The notes: a model not told the origin generated them from the sequence alone. A DNA stretch of 64,000 nt from Schistocerca nitens (GCF_023898315.1 NC_064622.1:167110178-167174177), one strand, 5' to 3'. Counted from the first letter of the stretch, positions 11,131-21,923 are shown. Made by a program: numbers and translations.

Positions 11131-11748
11131 TGCGGGGAAGAGTTTTTTTTATTATTATTTTTTGTTTTATGTTATCATTTCCATTACTAAGTGTAGTAGG
11201 GAGCCTGTGCTGATGTGTGTTTGTTCATTTATCACATGTTTGTTTTCTGCTATGGCTTTCTGGATGTGGAAGTTTTCTTGCATTTGTATTAGATGTTTGT
11301 CATGGTTGCTTATTCTCATTATTTACATTTCTTGTTCCATGTTTGTAGGATGATGGTTGTAGTGTTTTAAATGCTCTGCAAATGTGGAATGGTTTGTTTC
11401 ATACTTCCAACATCTGATATGTTCTTTGTATCTTGTTTGAAAATTCCTGCATGTCATGCCTATGTATACTGCATCACAACTTTGACATTCAAGTTTATAT
11501 ATTCCTGATTGTTGGAATTTGTCTCTCTTGGTAGCTGGCTGGCTTAGGTGTGATTGAAGGGTTTGCCCAGGCTTATATGCTATTTTGAAGCCCTGTCTCT
11601 TTAGGATGTTTGCAACTCTGTGTGTTAGTTTATGTGTGTAGGTCATGGTGCACCATCTGGTTCTTTTCTGTGTGGTGTTGTCACTGTGTGTGTTTGTTGA
11701 GTGTGTTTGTAAGTTTTCATCTTGTGATTTCTTTTGTATTGTGGAACT

Positions 11749-11899
11749 GTTGCGCTACGGTCGTAGGTTCGAATCCTGCCTCGGGCACGGATGTGTGTGA
11801 TGTCATTAGGTTAGTTAGGTTTAAGTAGTTCTAAGTTCTAGGGGACTGATGACCACAGCAGTTGAGTCCCATAGTGCTCAGAGCCATTTGAACCATTTT
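11749..11899 (+). mobile_element. SINE A copy, 5'-truncated
   Basis: Contains the B box GGTTCGAATCCTGCC, the conserved body GGTTAGTTAGGTTTAAGTAG and the hairpin core GGGGACTGATGACC. A 10-bp direct repeat TTGTGGAACT at 11739-11748 and 11900-11909 is the target duplication, lying inside the PLE. Confidence 0.88.
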
Positions 11900-12414
11900 T
11901 TGTGGAACTTTTGTGTTTGTTTTTTATTTGTGTTTTTATTTTTTGATTGAGCTTGTGTACCACATGTGTGTCATACCCATTGTTCCTAGCTATTTGTATG
12001 ATTGTACTCCTTCCTTGTTCATAGTTTCTCTTGTTGAGTGGGATTCTGTTTAATCTATGTAACATGTGTCTTAGTGATGCAAGTTTCTGGATGTGGGGGT
12101 GGTTGGATGTGGAATGTATTATTGTGTCTGTGGCTGTTGGTTTTCTAAAGATGTTAAATGTATGTTTACCATTTTCTTTTTTAATTGTAATGTCAAGAAA
12201 ATTTGATTTTCTTTTTCTTTTTCAAGTGTGAATTTTATGTTCTGATGAGCTTTGTTTATTTCTGAATGGAGTTCATCTATTTTTTCACTTGGCTCATCTA
12301 CCAGACAAATAATGTCATCCACGTATCTGTACCAATATATGATATAGGATTTTCTGTAATGATCCTGAAATGTTTATTTCAGATGGAGACATAAGAACTA
12401 ATACCACTTACTTG

Positions 12415-12562
12415 CGCGCGACCGCTACGGTCGCAGGTTCGAATCCTGCCTCGGGCATGGATGTGTGTGATGTCCTTAGGTTAGTTAGGTTTCAGTAGTT
12501 CTAAGTTCTAGGGGACTGATGACCTCAGATGTTAAGTCCCATAGTGCTCAGAGCCATTTTGA
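12415..12562 (+). mobile_element. SINE A copy, 5'-truncated
   Basis: Same body as the other SINE A copies, starting in the tRNA-like head just before the B box. The 12-bp duplication ACCACTTACTTG at 12403-12414 and 12563-12574 marks the insertion exactly. Confidence 0.9.
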
Positions 12563-12769
12563 ACCACTTACTTGGCTTGTATACACGGTCCAATCACGTT
12601 AATGTGACCACCTTTCAAAAGTATGAATAACCTTCTTTCGCAGTGCCGACCGATGCGAGACTTGCAGGTAGAGAGTCAGTGAGGTTCTCGAAGGTACGGA
12701 CAGTGATGTGGAGCCAAGTCGACCCAGTTTCTGCGTTTCTCGGTTGAGGATTCACAGTATGAACAGTCC

Positions 12770-12911
12770 AAAGAACTTAGAACTACTTAAACCTAACTAA
12801 CCTAAGGACATCACACACATCAATGCCCGAGGCAGGATTCGAACCTGCGACCGCAGCGGTTGCGCGATTCCAGACTGTAGCGCCTAGAACCACTCGGCCA
12901 CCCAGGCCGGC
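12770..12911 (-). mobile_element. SINE A fragment
   Basis: Minus-strand SINE A lacking its 3' hairpin and tail: it retains the ACTTAAACCTAACTAACC body, the GATTCGAACCTGCGACCG B-box complement and the CGGCCACCCAGGCCGGC 5' end. I could not define a clean target duplication. It disrupts the C-terminal coding part of the Tc1 element. Confidence 0.75.
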
Positions 12912-13650
12912 GTTTGCGTTAAAGTGCGGGGAGTCTGGTGATCAGAGAGTGGTGCAAACTCACTCTGGTGCTGTTCGGACCACGCACGTGCAGTGCAAGC
13001 TATGTGACATGCTCCATTATCCTGCTGGTGGGCGCCATCATGCCGAGGAAAAGCAAACTGCATGTAGTGGTGAACATGGTCCCCAAGGACAGATGTATAC
13101 TTATGTTGATCCGTTACGCCTTCCAGAATGACGAGATCACCCAGGGAATGCCCTCCAGCCCGAACCCTTCCGACGATTTTTGCAGCGTGTTTGCTTTCAG
13201 AAGCTTCACACTGTACACGCCAACGGCCATTTGTCCGATGGAGCATAAAACGTGATTCATCCAAAAAGGTCACCTGTCACCACTCAGTGGATGTCCAGTT
13301 GCCGTTTGGCGAGCAAATTCCAACCTTCGTCGCCGATGAAAAGCAATCAGCACGGATGCATGAACCAGGCAAATGGTGCACAGGACCATACGCAGCAACG
13401 TTCGCTGAACGGTCGTTCAGGATACTCTGTTGGCAGGCCCTTGGTTCATCCGGGCGGTCAGTTGCCCAACTGTTCCATACCTATCGGCAGTACACATCTG
13501 TGCAGCCGCCGTTTCCCCCTGTCATCTACAACCCGTGGTGGATCACATTTGCTTCGGCACCAGTTCTGCATAGCCCCATTTTGCTATGCATGGTACAGTT
13601 TAACCATGGCGGCACGCGAATAGTTTGCAGACTTTCGGAAATGCTTCCAC

Positions 13651-13923
13651 TGTAAGTAGGCTGTTTAGGTTTTTATGTTGGTAACGTCACCTAGCGCTAT
13701 GTATGAAAATCACAGGCTGTGCTGTGTGCAGTCTGTGGCTGGTTGGCATTGTTGGAATATTCGCCATTGTAGTGTTGGGCAGTTGGATGTGAACAGCGCA
13801 TAGCGTTGTGCAGTTGGAGGTGAGCCGCTGGATGTGGGGAGTGAGATGGCGGAGTTTTGAGAGCGGACGATCTGAACGTGTGTCCATCAGAGAGAGTAAA
13901 TTTGTAATATTGGATATCATGAA

Positions 13924-14014
<91 letters not shown>

Positions 14015-14388
14015 TGTTCTCTATCCAAATCTTTCATTTGCTGACTATGCCTATCAGTAGTTAGTGCCTTCAATAGTTAGAATCTTTTATTTAGCTGGCA
14101 GTATTGGCACTCGCTGTATTGCAGTAGTTCGAGTAATGAAGATTTTTGTGAGGTAAGTGATTCATGAAAGGTATAGGTTATTGTCAGTCAGGGCTATTCT
14201 TTTGTAGGGATTATTGAAAGTCAGATTGCGTTGCGCTAAAAATGTTGTGTGTCAGTTTAGTGGTGATCAGAATAAGTAAAGAGAGAAAGGTCTGAGTACG
14301 TTCAGTTCTGCTCAGCTGTTTGAAAATCAAATAACGTAAGAGGTTTATCAGCACAGTAATTCATAAATTTTTCTAAGGGGACGTTACA
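13651..14388 (+). mobile_element. Solo LTR
   Basis: A 738-bp unit that begins TGTAAGTAGG and ends GACGTTACA, flanked by a 4-bp direct repeat CCAC (13647-13650, 14389-14392). The flanking Tc1 sequence reads continuously once the unit and one CCAC are removed. Start TG, end CA and a 4-bp duplication are typical of Gypsy-type LTRs. The same LTR sequence bounds the provirus at 35251-46173. No internal retroviral-type sequence remains, so this is a solo LTR left by recombination. Confidence 0.85.
13927..14010. repeat. (TA)n microsatellite inside the LTR
   Basis: About 84 bp of TA repeats in the middle of the solo LTR. The same position is expanded in the 3' LTR of the provirus and nearly absent in its 5' LTR, so it is unstable in length. 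Confidence 0.9.
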
Positions 14389-14592
14389 CCACCCTTGGCT
14401 GGAAAGCCAATGATCGTGCCCTTTTGGAGTCAGATAAATTGCTCCGTTTCCGCATTAGAATAATGAAGGTACTGTTTTCCGCGTTCCACCGCCACGCTCT
14501 GTATACTCTCCACTGGCAGTCCTGCCACCTTCCGTGTGTTCGTAGTTAGTGCTCATAGGCGATGGTCACATTAATGTGACTGGAACGAGTAT

Positions 14593-15950
14593 GTTCAGCA
14601 TGCAGATGAAATGTGAACGAGATTAAAGATTGGAGATCGGTTTTATACTGCACTCCCTGTACTGCGGAGGACATATATCATTGCAACGCGAAAGAAGACA
14701 TCGGACTTGCGATTCTGAAAGAGGTCAGTTGACCCTCTTTTAGTCACGTTTTTTGGCATGACGATACAAGTATTTGTTTCAAGGTGTAGAATATCTAACA
14801 CAATGTAAGATAGAGCATTTAGGTCATAATGTAGCCCGGGGAAATTGCCTAGTAAATAAAAATTTTAAGATTTTAAAAATAATGTATATGATATGGTTTA
14901 TAAACTCTGGAACGCTACTTGCAGAAACGTCTAAAGAAGGTTTTTGTGGTCCATCATTGCATTAATAGTAGTCATCAAACGAAGATACGTCAGCACCGGA
15001 GGGTAACAGTATTAAAACTCTGTCTCTGGCACTTCTTCTTTAAGTACGTTTCTATCGCTGACCGAAGGGGATCGCTGTCACAAGGGGCAGAAGGTATTAG
15101 CCAAATTGCAGCCATCTAGGAGTGGAGCAATGGGGTTCCACATTGAGTTTATTTGGGAGGGGTTACCAGTTCTTGCATTTGCCTGACAACTACGGGAAAC
15201 CTCCCAAAGTTGGTTGAACCTCGAGAATAGATTTTTTAATGACTCTTGGACAATATGTTTCAGACAAAACACATAGGCCTACTGCTTATGTGTATCAGCG
15301 TGAGACTGAGTTAAAGTCGACGAATTGTTTAACATGTGCTTCTATGTACCTGTCTTCTGTGCCTTAAATTTAACGCCGTCTGTACTACGCTGCATCCATA
15401 GTAAGAAGACAGTCTATCCGTGGGATCTGGTGTGTCGAGAGAGAGAACGACCTTAATTAGTATTCTTAGAGCACTGGGAACGTTTCCCGGCGAACGCAAA
15501 ATATTGTCGCAACTGCGCACGCAGGCCACGTCTTGCAGCGAAAGACAGGCGGGACAATGCGTATATCAATGCGTGCTCTGGTGCCACGAAGTGGCTATCA
15601 ATCGTCCATTGCGACACTGCCTCTTCGTCTCCCGCAAAAAAGAGGCCTTTCTACGTGACTAGTTTATCTTTTAAGTTCAGCTTCCTCGTGCAAACGACAA
15701 GATCTGCCACTGCCTCTTTTTTGTCTCCGTAGCCAAGGTTGCGAATGTTCACTCGTTTTGTGGCGCTCACCTCAACTCCCTGTGGTGGAAGAGAGTTTCA
15801 TCACTATCGTTTGGCCAGTAAGGGAAGCACCGATGTTAAACGCTCCAGTGTCCTGGGTAAAAATGTCATATCTCCCCGCAGTTTCGATGACAACTCATTA
15901 GCCGAATGGAAACGCAAATTTCTTGACCTTATGGTGCTTACTATTCAAAC
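14593..15950. other. No recognisable feature
   Basis: About 1.36 kb with no family match I can name. Frames of up to 107 codons occur (for example 15739-16062 on plus), but they carry no recognisable motif and the last one runs into the neighbouring foldback element. Could be old unique sequence. Confidence 0.45.
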
Positions 15951-15952
15951 TA

Positions 15953-16832
15953 CGAGGTTTGGAACTTTAATAGTGGCAAATATTTATTTACAGCTCGTAC
16001 AAAATAGATACGCGTTTCAAAGTTTTACTGACCTTCAAAGTAGTGACCATCATTGTGTATAACCCGTTGCCAGCGATGTGGAAGTCGTAGGATACTCTTA
16101 GCAGTGCCAGTTGTGTTGACAGTTCGAGCGGTGCGGTCTCTTGCCCGACGAATTTGTAGCAGTTCTGAAACGAATGCCGTGAAATGTTTCCTTCAGTTTA
16201 AAAATCGAGTTGAACTCACGAGGGCTTAAGTCAGGGGAGGGCAGTAGGTGGTACAGCACTTAGCAGCCCCTTCAGTCAAACAAATCAGTAACAGTTTGCA
16301 CTGTACGTACTTGAGCATTGTCCTGCAAAATGAAGGTCAGGTCCTGCAGAAAGTGTCATCACTTCTGTTTCTATGCCGTTCATTTTGGGAACACATCTAC
16401 GAGCAGCTTAGAGTCAGAAGTGATGGCACTTTCTGCAGGACCTGATCATCATTTTGCAGGACAATGCTCAAGCACGTACAGTGCAAACTGTTACTGATTT
16501 GTTTGACTGAAGGGGCTGCTAAGTGCTATACCAACCACCTACTGCACTCCCCTGACTTAAGCCCTCATGTGTTCAACTCGATTACTAAACTGAAGGAAAC
16601 ACTTCGTGGCATTCGCCTCAGAACTGCTACTAATTCGCGGGCAATAGACAGCGCCGCTCGAGCTGTCATCACAACTGGCACTGCTAAGAGTATCCTATGA
16701 CTTCTACATCGCTGGCAACGGGTTATACACAATGGTGGTGACTACTCTGAAGGTCAGTAAAACTTTGAAACACGTATCTGTTTTGTACGAGCTGTAAATA
16801 AATAGTTGCCACTATTAAAGTTCCAACCATCT
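15953..16832. mobile_element. Foldback derivative of a mariner-like transposon
   Basis: Two arms of roughly 415 bp (15953-16367 and 16414-16832) are imperfect reverse complements around a 46-nt spacer. Each arm is the 3' end of a mariner-like element; the right arm reads outward as a transposase C-terminus (QDNAQARTVQTVTDLF, then HSPDLSP, with stops and frameshifts). The left outer end ACGAGGTTTGGAACTTTAAT is the terminal repeat. The N-terminal coding half is absent from both arms, so there is no transposase. Confidence 0.8.
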
Positions 16833-17245
16833 TAGATAGGCTATATTTTGGCACAAGATTAAGTCCTTTGTATTCGTTCCATTCCAGGTTCATCCATAAC
16901 AGCACAAAAGCGGCACTACTTCACCAAGCGCCACATCATTCACGCCAAACAGTTTCACTTACATTTCGTAAAGAAAGTGTGTCTATTGGGTATGAATAAA
17001 AACCCCATTGCAGGTTCAGGAGCTGAATCTATAGATGACTTTAGAGCTAACAAGTTCTGGATTTTCTTTAAGGTCTGTGAGTAGTTCCATAGGGCTGAAA
17101 GCAAAACAGCAGTTTATCTCACAGGTGCTGTATTACTTCTAGCATTCCTAATTTGTGTACACCGCTCCTAGTTCAGGGCTGTCACCAAAATGCGGCAGCG
17201 TCGGTATACTTCACATGCCGAGCAGTTGCCGTGAATATACACAGG
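16833..17245. other. No recognisable feature
   Basis: Unassigned sequence between two foldback elements, with no convincing frame or repeat. Confidence 0.4.
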
Positions 17246-17320
17246 TGTGCAAAACGTAAGGACAAAAGTAACTTTTGCGTGTTGTATCAACGGCAAATAA
17301 CGTAGCTCGATGAAACTTGG

Positions 17321-17547
17321 GGTTGGGTGATTTTGGGCGAAGAGACCAAACAGCGAGGTCATCGGTCTCATCGGATTAGGGAAGAATCGGGAAGCAAATC
17401 GGCCGTGCCCTGTCAAAGGAACCATCCCGACATTTGCCTGAAGAAATTTAGGGAAATCATGGAAAACCTAAATCAGGACGCGGGATTGAACCGTCCTCTT
17501 CCCGAACGCGAGTTCAGTGTGCTAACCACTGCGCCACCTCGCTCAGT
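17321..17547 (-). mobile_element. SINE B copy
   Basis: Complete SINE B on minus with a perfect 12-bp duplication GATGAAACTTGG (17309-17320, 17548-17559). The head reads GCGAGGTGGCGCAGTGG on minus (A box) with CGGTTCAATCCCG (B box), and the 3' hairpin is GAGACC/GGTCTC. Confidence 0.9.
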
Positions 17548-18383
17548 GATGAAACTTGGACAATACATAGAAAGGACTGCTACAGTATAGTACACAAATG
17601 ACGTTTTTATTCACATGCAATAATAGCCACAGTGATTCTCGATGGCCCCTTGGCATTACAGAAGGCGAGGTATGGTTCTTAATAGGGTGTGTAAGATCAC
17701 CACTGGCGGCATGGCATGCTCTGCAACATGGTCCATGCTGCCCGCAAGGTAGGTGAGGAATTCTTGTGGTAGGCGTTCCAGTCCTCCACCACAACTGTTG
17801 GTTGGTCGTTGGTGCATGTGGGCGTGCTACAGTACGTGACCCCGACTCATCCCACATGGGATTTAAGTCGAGGGAACGGGCAGGCTATTCCATTCGCCGA
17901 ATATTCCAAGAGCTCCTCCACTAGCACTGTTCGATGCGGTCGCGAATTGTTATCCATAAAAATAAAGTCTGACCGAACGCACCCCTGAAGAGATGCGCAT
18001 TGTAAAGGAGTTCAATGTCACAATAAGGTTAACCGCAAGACTTGGAGGTCGGCACGCCCATGCAACATTATGCGTCCTCGTAACATGTCATCTAGACCAC
18101 CAAACCGATGGTGTTCAACTGTGATCCTGAGTGTGTGTTCTCATCTCTCGCTATATGAGGGTGGTCTAATATTGCCGATCATGATTGTTCTGGTCGTCCA
18201 CGTTTTATTGTGTGGGGTGTCTTAAAGTTGCTTGGGCGTACTGACCACCAAATCTCTGAACACATTACACTCAACGATCAACGTTATTGTGACACTGATC
18301 TCATTCGTCATGTGCATTCTTCCAGAGATGTGTTCGATCCTGAATTCATTTTTGTGGATGAAAATGCTCAACTGTATCGAACA

Positions 18384-18585
18384 AAAGAATGGTTCAAATG
18401 GCTCTGAGCACTATGGGACTTAACATCTGAGGTCATCAGTCCCGTAGAACGTAGAACTACTTAAACCTATCTAACCTAAGGACATCACATACATCCATGC
18501 CCAGGGCAGGATTAGAACTTGCAACCGTAGCGGTCTCATGCTTCCAGACTAAAGCGCCTAGAACCGCTCGGCCACACCGGCCGGC
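18384..18585 (-). mobile_element. SINE A copy, full length
   Basis: Full SINE A on minus from the GGCCGGTGTGGCCGAGCGG 5' end to the GCCATTTGAACCATTC tail. The duplication TGTATCGAAC / TGCATCGAAC (18374-18383, 18586-18595) has one mismatch, so the insertion is fairly old. It splits the right-arm transposase codons just after LYRT. Confidence 0.85.
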
Positions 18586-19132
18586 TGCATCGAACACGAC
18601 GGATGGAGGAGCTCTTAGAACGAGAGGATACTCGGCAAATGGACTGGTCTGGCCTGCCCGTTACCCCGACCTAGGTCCCATCGAGCACGCGTGGGATCAT
18701 TGGGGAGTCGTACTGCAGCACGGCCGCACACACCAACGACCATCCAGTAATTGTCAGCCGCGCTGGTCGAGGAATGGAACGCCCTTCCACAAGAACTGCT
18801 CACAAATTCAGTGGCAGAATTCATTTTGCAGAACAAGATTTGCCGTTCGTGGTGGTCACACACCTTGTTAAGAAACATGTTCCTCCTCTTGTGATGTCCA
18901 GGGGACCATCATGAATTGTGTTTACTTCAGCATAATTGATGTCTTTCGATAAGAATGCCATTTCACTTCGTCTCGTTGGGTATTTCTTTCAGTTACCTTT
19001 TGGTCTATACTGTAGCAATTCTTTCTATGTTTCAAGTTGCATAGGGCCATGTTATTTGGATGTGACATATGATGCGGAAGTTACTTCCGTTCTTAATTTT
19101 GCACATTCCCGTATGCAAGTAAATACACTTAC

Positions 19133-20437
19133 ATATACAATGAAGTGCCAGAGAAACAGGTATAGGCATGCGTATTCAAATAGGGAGACACGTGAGCAGG
19201 CAGAATTTGGCGCTGCTGTCGGCAACGTCTGTGCTGTTGTTAGATCGGTTACTGCTGCTACAATGGCCAGTTATCAAGTTTTAAGTGACTTTGGCCGTGG
19301 TGTTATAGTCAGCGCACGAGCGATGGGACACAGTATCTCTGAGGTAGGTATGAAGGGGGAATTTTCCCGTACGACCATTTTACGAGTGTAACCGAGCGAG
19401 GTGGCGCAGTGGTTAGACACTGGACTCGCGTTCGGGAGGACGACGGTTCAATCCCGCGTCCGGCCATCCTGATTTAAGTTTTCTGTGATTTCCCTAAATC
19501 ATTCCAGGCAAATGCCGGGATGGTTCCTCTGAAAGGGCACGGCCGACTTCCTTCCCTAATCCGGTGAGACCGATGACCACGCTGTCTGGTCTCCTTCCCC
19601 AAAAAACCAACCAACCAACCACGAGTGTACCGCGAATATCAGGAATCCGGTAAATCATCAAATCTCCTACATCGATGCGGCCGGAAAAAGATCCTGGAAG
19701 AACGGAACCAACGACGACTGAAGAGAATCGTTCAAAGTGACAGAATCCTTCCGCAAACTGCTGCAGATTTCAGTGGTGGCCCATCAACAAGTGTCAGCTT
19801 GCGAACTATTCAACGAAACATCACCGTCACGGGCTTCCGGAGCCGAAGGCCCACTCGTGTACCCTTGATGGCTGCAAAACACAAATCTTTTTGCCTCGTC
19901 TGGGCCTTTTAACACCGACAGTAGACTGTTGATGACTGGAAATGTGTTGCCTCGTCGGACGAGTCTCTTTTCAAATTGCATCGAGCGGATGGACGTGTAC
20001 GGGTATGGAGACAACCTCATGAAACCATGGAGCCTGCATGTCAGCAGGAGACTGTTCAAGGTTAAGGAGGCTCTGTAATGCTGTGGGGCGTGCGCAGTTG
20101 GTGTGATATGGGACCCTTCATACAGCTAGGTTCGACACTGGCAGGTGAGACGTACGTAAGCATCCTATCTGATCACCTGCATCCATTCATGACCATTATG
20201 CATTCGACAGGCTTGGGCAATTCCAGCAGGACAATGCGACACCCCAAACCTCGAGAATTTCTACAGAGTGGCTCCAGGAACACTCTTTTGAGTTTAAACG
20301 CTTCCGCTGGCACCAAACGCCCCAGACACAATCATTATTGAGCATATCTGGGATCGCTTGCAACGTGCTGTTCAGAAGAGGTTTCCGTCTCCTCGTACTC
20401 TTTACGGATTTATTGACAGCCCTACAGGACTGGATTA
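19133..20437 (+). pseudogene. Tc1-like transposon, 3'-truncated, with SINE insertion
   Basis: The left end ATGAAGTGCCAGAGAAACAG begins a Tc1-family element. The transposase N-terminus (MASYQVLSDFGRGVIVSARAM) starts near 19263; after the SINE the frame continues with VYREYQESGKSSNLLHRCGR and then the core. The first-Asp region near 19950 (SDESLFKLHR-like, reached by frameshift), the second-Asp region FQQDNATPQ near 20225 and the Glu region IIEHIWDRL near 20340 are identifiable but in different frames. Homology stops at about 20437. Confidence 0.75.
19391..19620 (+). mobile_element. SINE B copy, complete
   Basis: Starts CCGAGCGAGGTGGCGCAG (A box) with GACGGTTCAATCCCG (B box), has the hairpin GAGACC/GGTCTC at 19566-19593 and ends in repeated CCAA units. 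The 9-bp duplication ACGAGTGTA occurs at 19382-19390 and 19621-19629, and the interrupted transposase frame resumes exactly after it. Confidence 0.92.
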
Positions 20438-20779
20438 CAATACACGAGAAAGGAAGAACACAAAATAAACTGGGCAACAAATTTAATATGTTAGCGATGC
20501 AACCAGATTTTATCTATCACGTAGATTTCTGGGGGATAAAATAATAACGAAATTGTATCAGTTTTATTTATCTTATATGGTAAATATTAACGAAATCGAA
20601 ACATTATGCACATAACAGAAAATTATCCAATAACTTACATAAAACATTAAAACGATCATTTATTGAACAAAACATCACATTAATCATCAAAACAATAATC
20701 ATAATTCTGAAGTTAATGTACTGAAAACTTTAATGTAAATTTGGTTTAATAAATGGGATGAGGATGGTTTTCTTTTGTA
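20438..20779. other. AT-rich, no recognisable feature
   Basis: Very AT-rich stretch after the truncated Tc1. Nothing supported. Confidence 0.4.
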
Positions 20780-21060
20780 AGACACCTCATTAATCTCTAA
20801 ACAAAAAGCGACAATAACCACTTATCACTGAATAGTTCCAGCGTCCTTGATAGCGAAATTCTGTGGTATTAATGTCTTGGTGAAAATGTTCAAATTGTTC
20901 ATCCCTGACACAAGCAAGTTTTGCGGGAAAAAATTAAAGTGTGAGCGTAAGATGTGTATTTGTAGTTTATACCCCATTTTTTGTAGTTGCCGAGCAGTTC
21001 AGTCATTGTAAAATCGTAATGCTCTTCCCTTCTGTTGCCCCCCCCCCCCCAAAAAAAAAA
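20780..21060 (-). pseudogene. Remnant of a repeated arthropod protein with an FHQDI...YQGRW motif
   Basis: Minus strand reads FFPAKLACVRDEQFEHFHQDI followed by a region with FRYQGRWNYSVISGYC and then FLFRD before a stop near 20795. I recall this signature (DEQGERFHQDI...YQGRW...DYCW) at the C-terminus of a multicopy protein of unknown function in many arthropod genomes, probably of transposon origin. Upstream coding (to about 21350) is too broken to follow, and a C/A homopolymer tract lies at 21038-21060. The function is unknown. Confidence 0.55.
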
Positions 21061-21598
21061 TTAACGGTGGCTTAGAAAGGAGTCCAAGCAAGTAACTGAC
21101 ATACGTGAGTTTAACATCAAACGTCTCATCGATCAACAATTTCCAATTTGTCGCCCGGGAAATACACTTCCTCGAACTTGGCCCCTATGTTCTTGGGAAA
21201 ATCCTCTTTCAGGTGCTGTTTATCAAGAGCTTTTGCAAAATTCTACACCAGACTTAAAATATACGAAGCGGAAGCAGTATAAGTTCACGTGCCGCAACTA
21301 ATGTCTTGTTCTTAATATATTTCTTTCCTGCAATATACTTTGTTTCACAGGTCAATCATCGGTAGCGAGCAGGTGTTTGATCTGTCGTCCATCCCACAAA
21401 CGAAATAAGAAATCAACTGGAAAAAAGAGAAAAAAAAGGTAGATAATTTTAAATACCAGTATAAGCTTACGATATATCAAATTTCTAAGCGTATATCTTG
21501 ATTCTACAAGGAGTTTCACAAAGTTTTGACGATTTCAAATTTAAATAACGCTAACTAAAACAAGAATCAGCGAAGGTGGAGCAGTGTGGAGGGACAAA
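21061..21598. other. Possible upstream part of the FHQDI remnant, otherwise unassigned
   Basis: Minus-strand pieces such as LKEDFPKNIGAKFEEVYFPG at about 21190-21140 may belong to the same broken gene, but frames change repeatedly. No other feature is seen. Confidence 0.3.
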
Positions 21599-21610
21599 TT
21601 TCATCTCATA

Positions 21611-21923
21611 TAAAACTCCGCCCGAACAGGCCATAAAGGTCCAACGGCACCGACAGGCCGCCGTGTCATCCTCAGCCCACAGGCGTCACTGGACGCGCAT
21701 ATGGAGGTGCATGTGGTCAGCACACCGCTCTCCCGGCCGTATGTCAGTTTACGAGACCGGAGCCGCTACTTCTCAATCAAGTAGCTCCTCAGTTTGCCTC
21801 ACAAGAGCTGAGTGCACCCCGCTTGCCAACAGCGATCGGCTGACCGGATGGTCACCCATCCAAGTGCTTCCCAGCCCAACAACGCTTAACTTCGGTGATA
21901 TGAAGGGAACCAAGGCAAGGCCG
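21611..21923 (-). mobile_element. 5S-rRNA-derived SINE (SINE3 type)
   Basis: The right part, 21840-21920, is an antisense image of 5S rRNA: on plus it has CACCCATCCAAGTGCT and CGCTTAACTTCGGTGAT, corresponding to the 5S segments containing the internal polymerase III control region. The remainder (CGCCCGAACAGGCC...) is the SINE body. A 12-bp duplication TTTCATCTCATA / TTTCATCCCACA (21599-21610, 21924-21935) has two mismatches. A true 5S gene is excluded because the 120-nt sequence is incomplete and fused to the body. Confidence 0.75.

Larger units (their letters stand above)
10735..12380 (-). pseudogene. Penelope-like element, second family
   Basis: Minus strand: WYRYVDDIICLVD (RT catalytic motif, about 12330), FLDITIKKENGKH-like sequence after a frameshift, a linker rich in Arg/Lys/Asn, and a GIY-YIG nuclease with GIYKLECQSCDAVYIGMT (about 11500) ending near 11323. 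The RT N-terminal part is absent, so the element is 5'-truncated at about 12380. A SINE splits the linker at 11749-11899. Sequence is clearly different from the 3281-6298 family. Confidence 0.8.
12584..14590 (-). mobile_element. Tc1-like transposon with SINE and solo-LTR insertions
   Basis: Inverted ends: CACGGTCCAATCACGTTAAT at left, and ATTAATGTGACTGGAACGAG at right, with TA on both sides (12582-12583, 14591-14592). The minus-strand transposase is a pseudogene: FLDESRFMLHRTNGR carries the first-Asp region (normally FSDESRF) near 13260, and EGVTDQHKYTSVLGDHVH follows; further frames are broken. The N-terminal coding part lies at about 13300-14480, cut by the solo LTR at 13651-14388. Confidence 0.82.
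17246..19105. mobile_element. Foldback derivative of a Tc1-like transposon
   Basis: Ends TGTGCAAAACGTAAGGAC (left) and the reverse complement of GTTCTTAATTTTGCACA (right) are related. The left arm codes on minus, with DFIFMDNNSRPHRTVLVEE at about 17950, and the right arm on plus, with EFIFVDENAQLYRT at about 18340 and PIEHAWDHWG at about 18680. Both show the same transposase C-terminal half, decayed independently. The arms meet near 18170. Two SINEs sit inside (17321-17547, 18384-18585). Confidence 0.75.

Noticed and set aside
12430-12450. tRNA genes suggested by perfect B boxes in many places
   Set aside because: The boxes belong to SINE heads; acceptor stems and other arms do not form and the same body follows each one.
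13687-14073. Tyr-Ile repeat protein (also at 37861-38127)
   Set aside because: Translation of the (TA)n tract inside LTR copies.
21840-21920. A 5S rRNA gene
   Set aside because: Only part of the 5S sequence is present, with many changes, and it is joined to a SINE body with target duplications.
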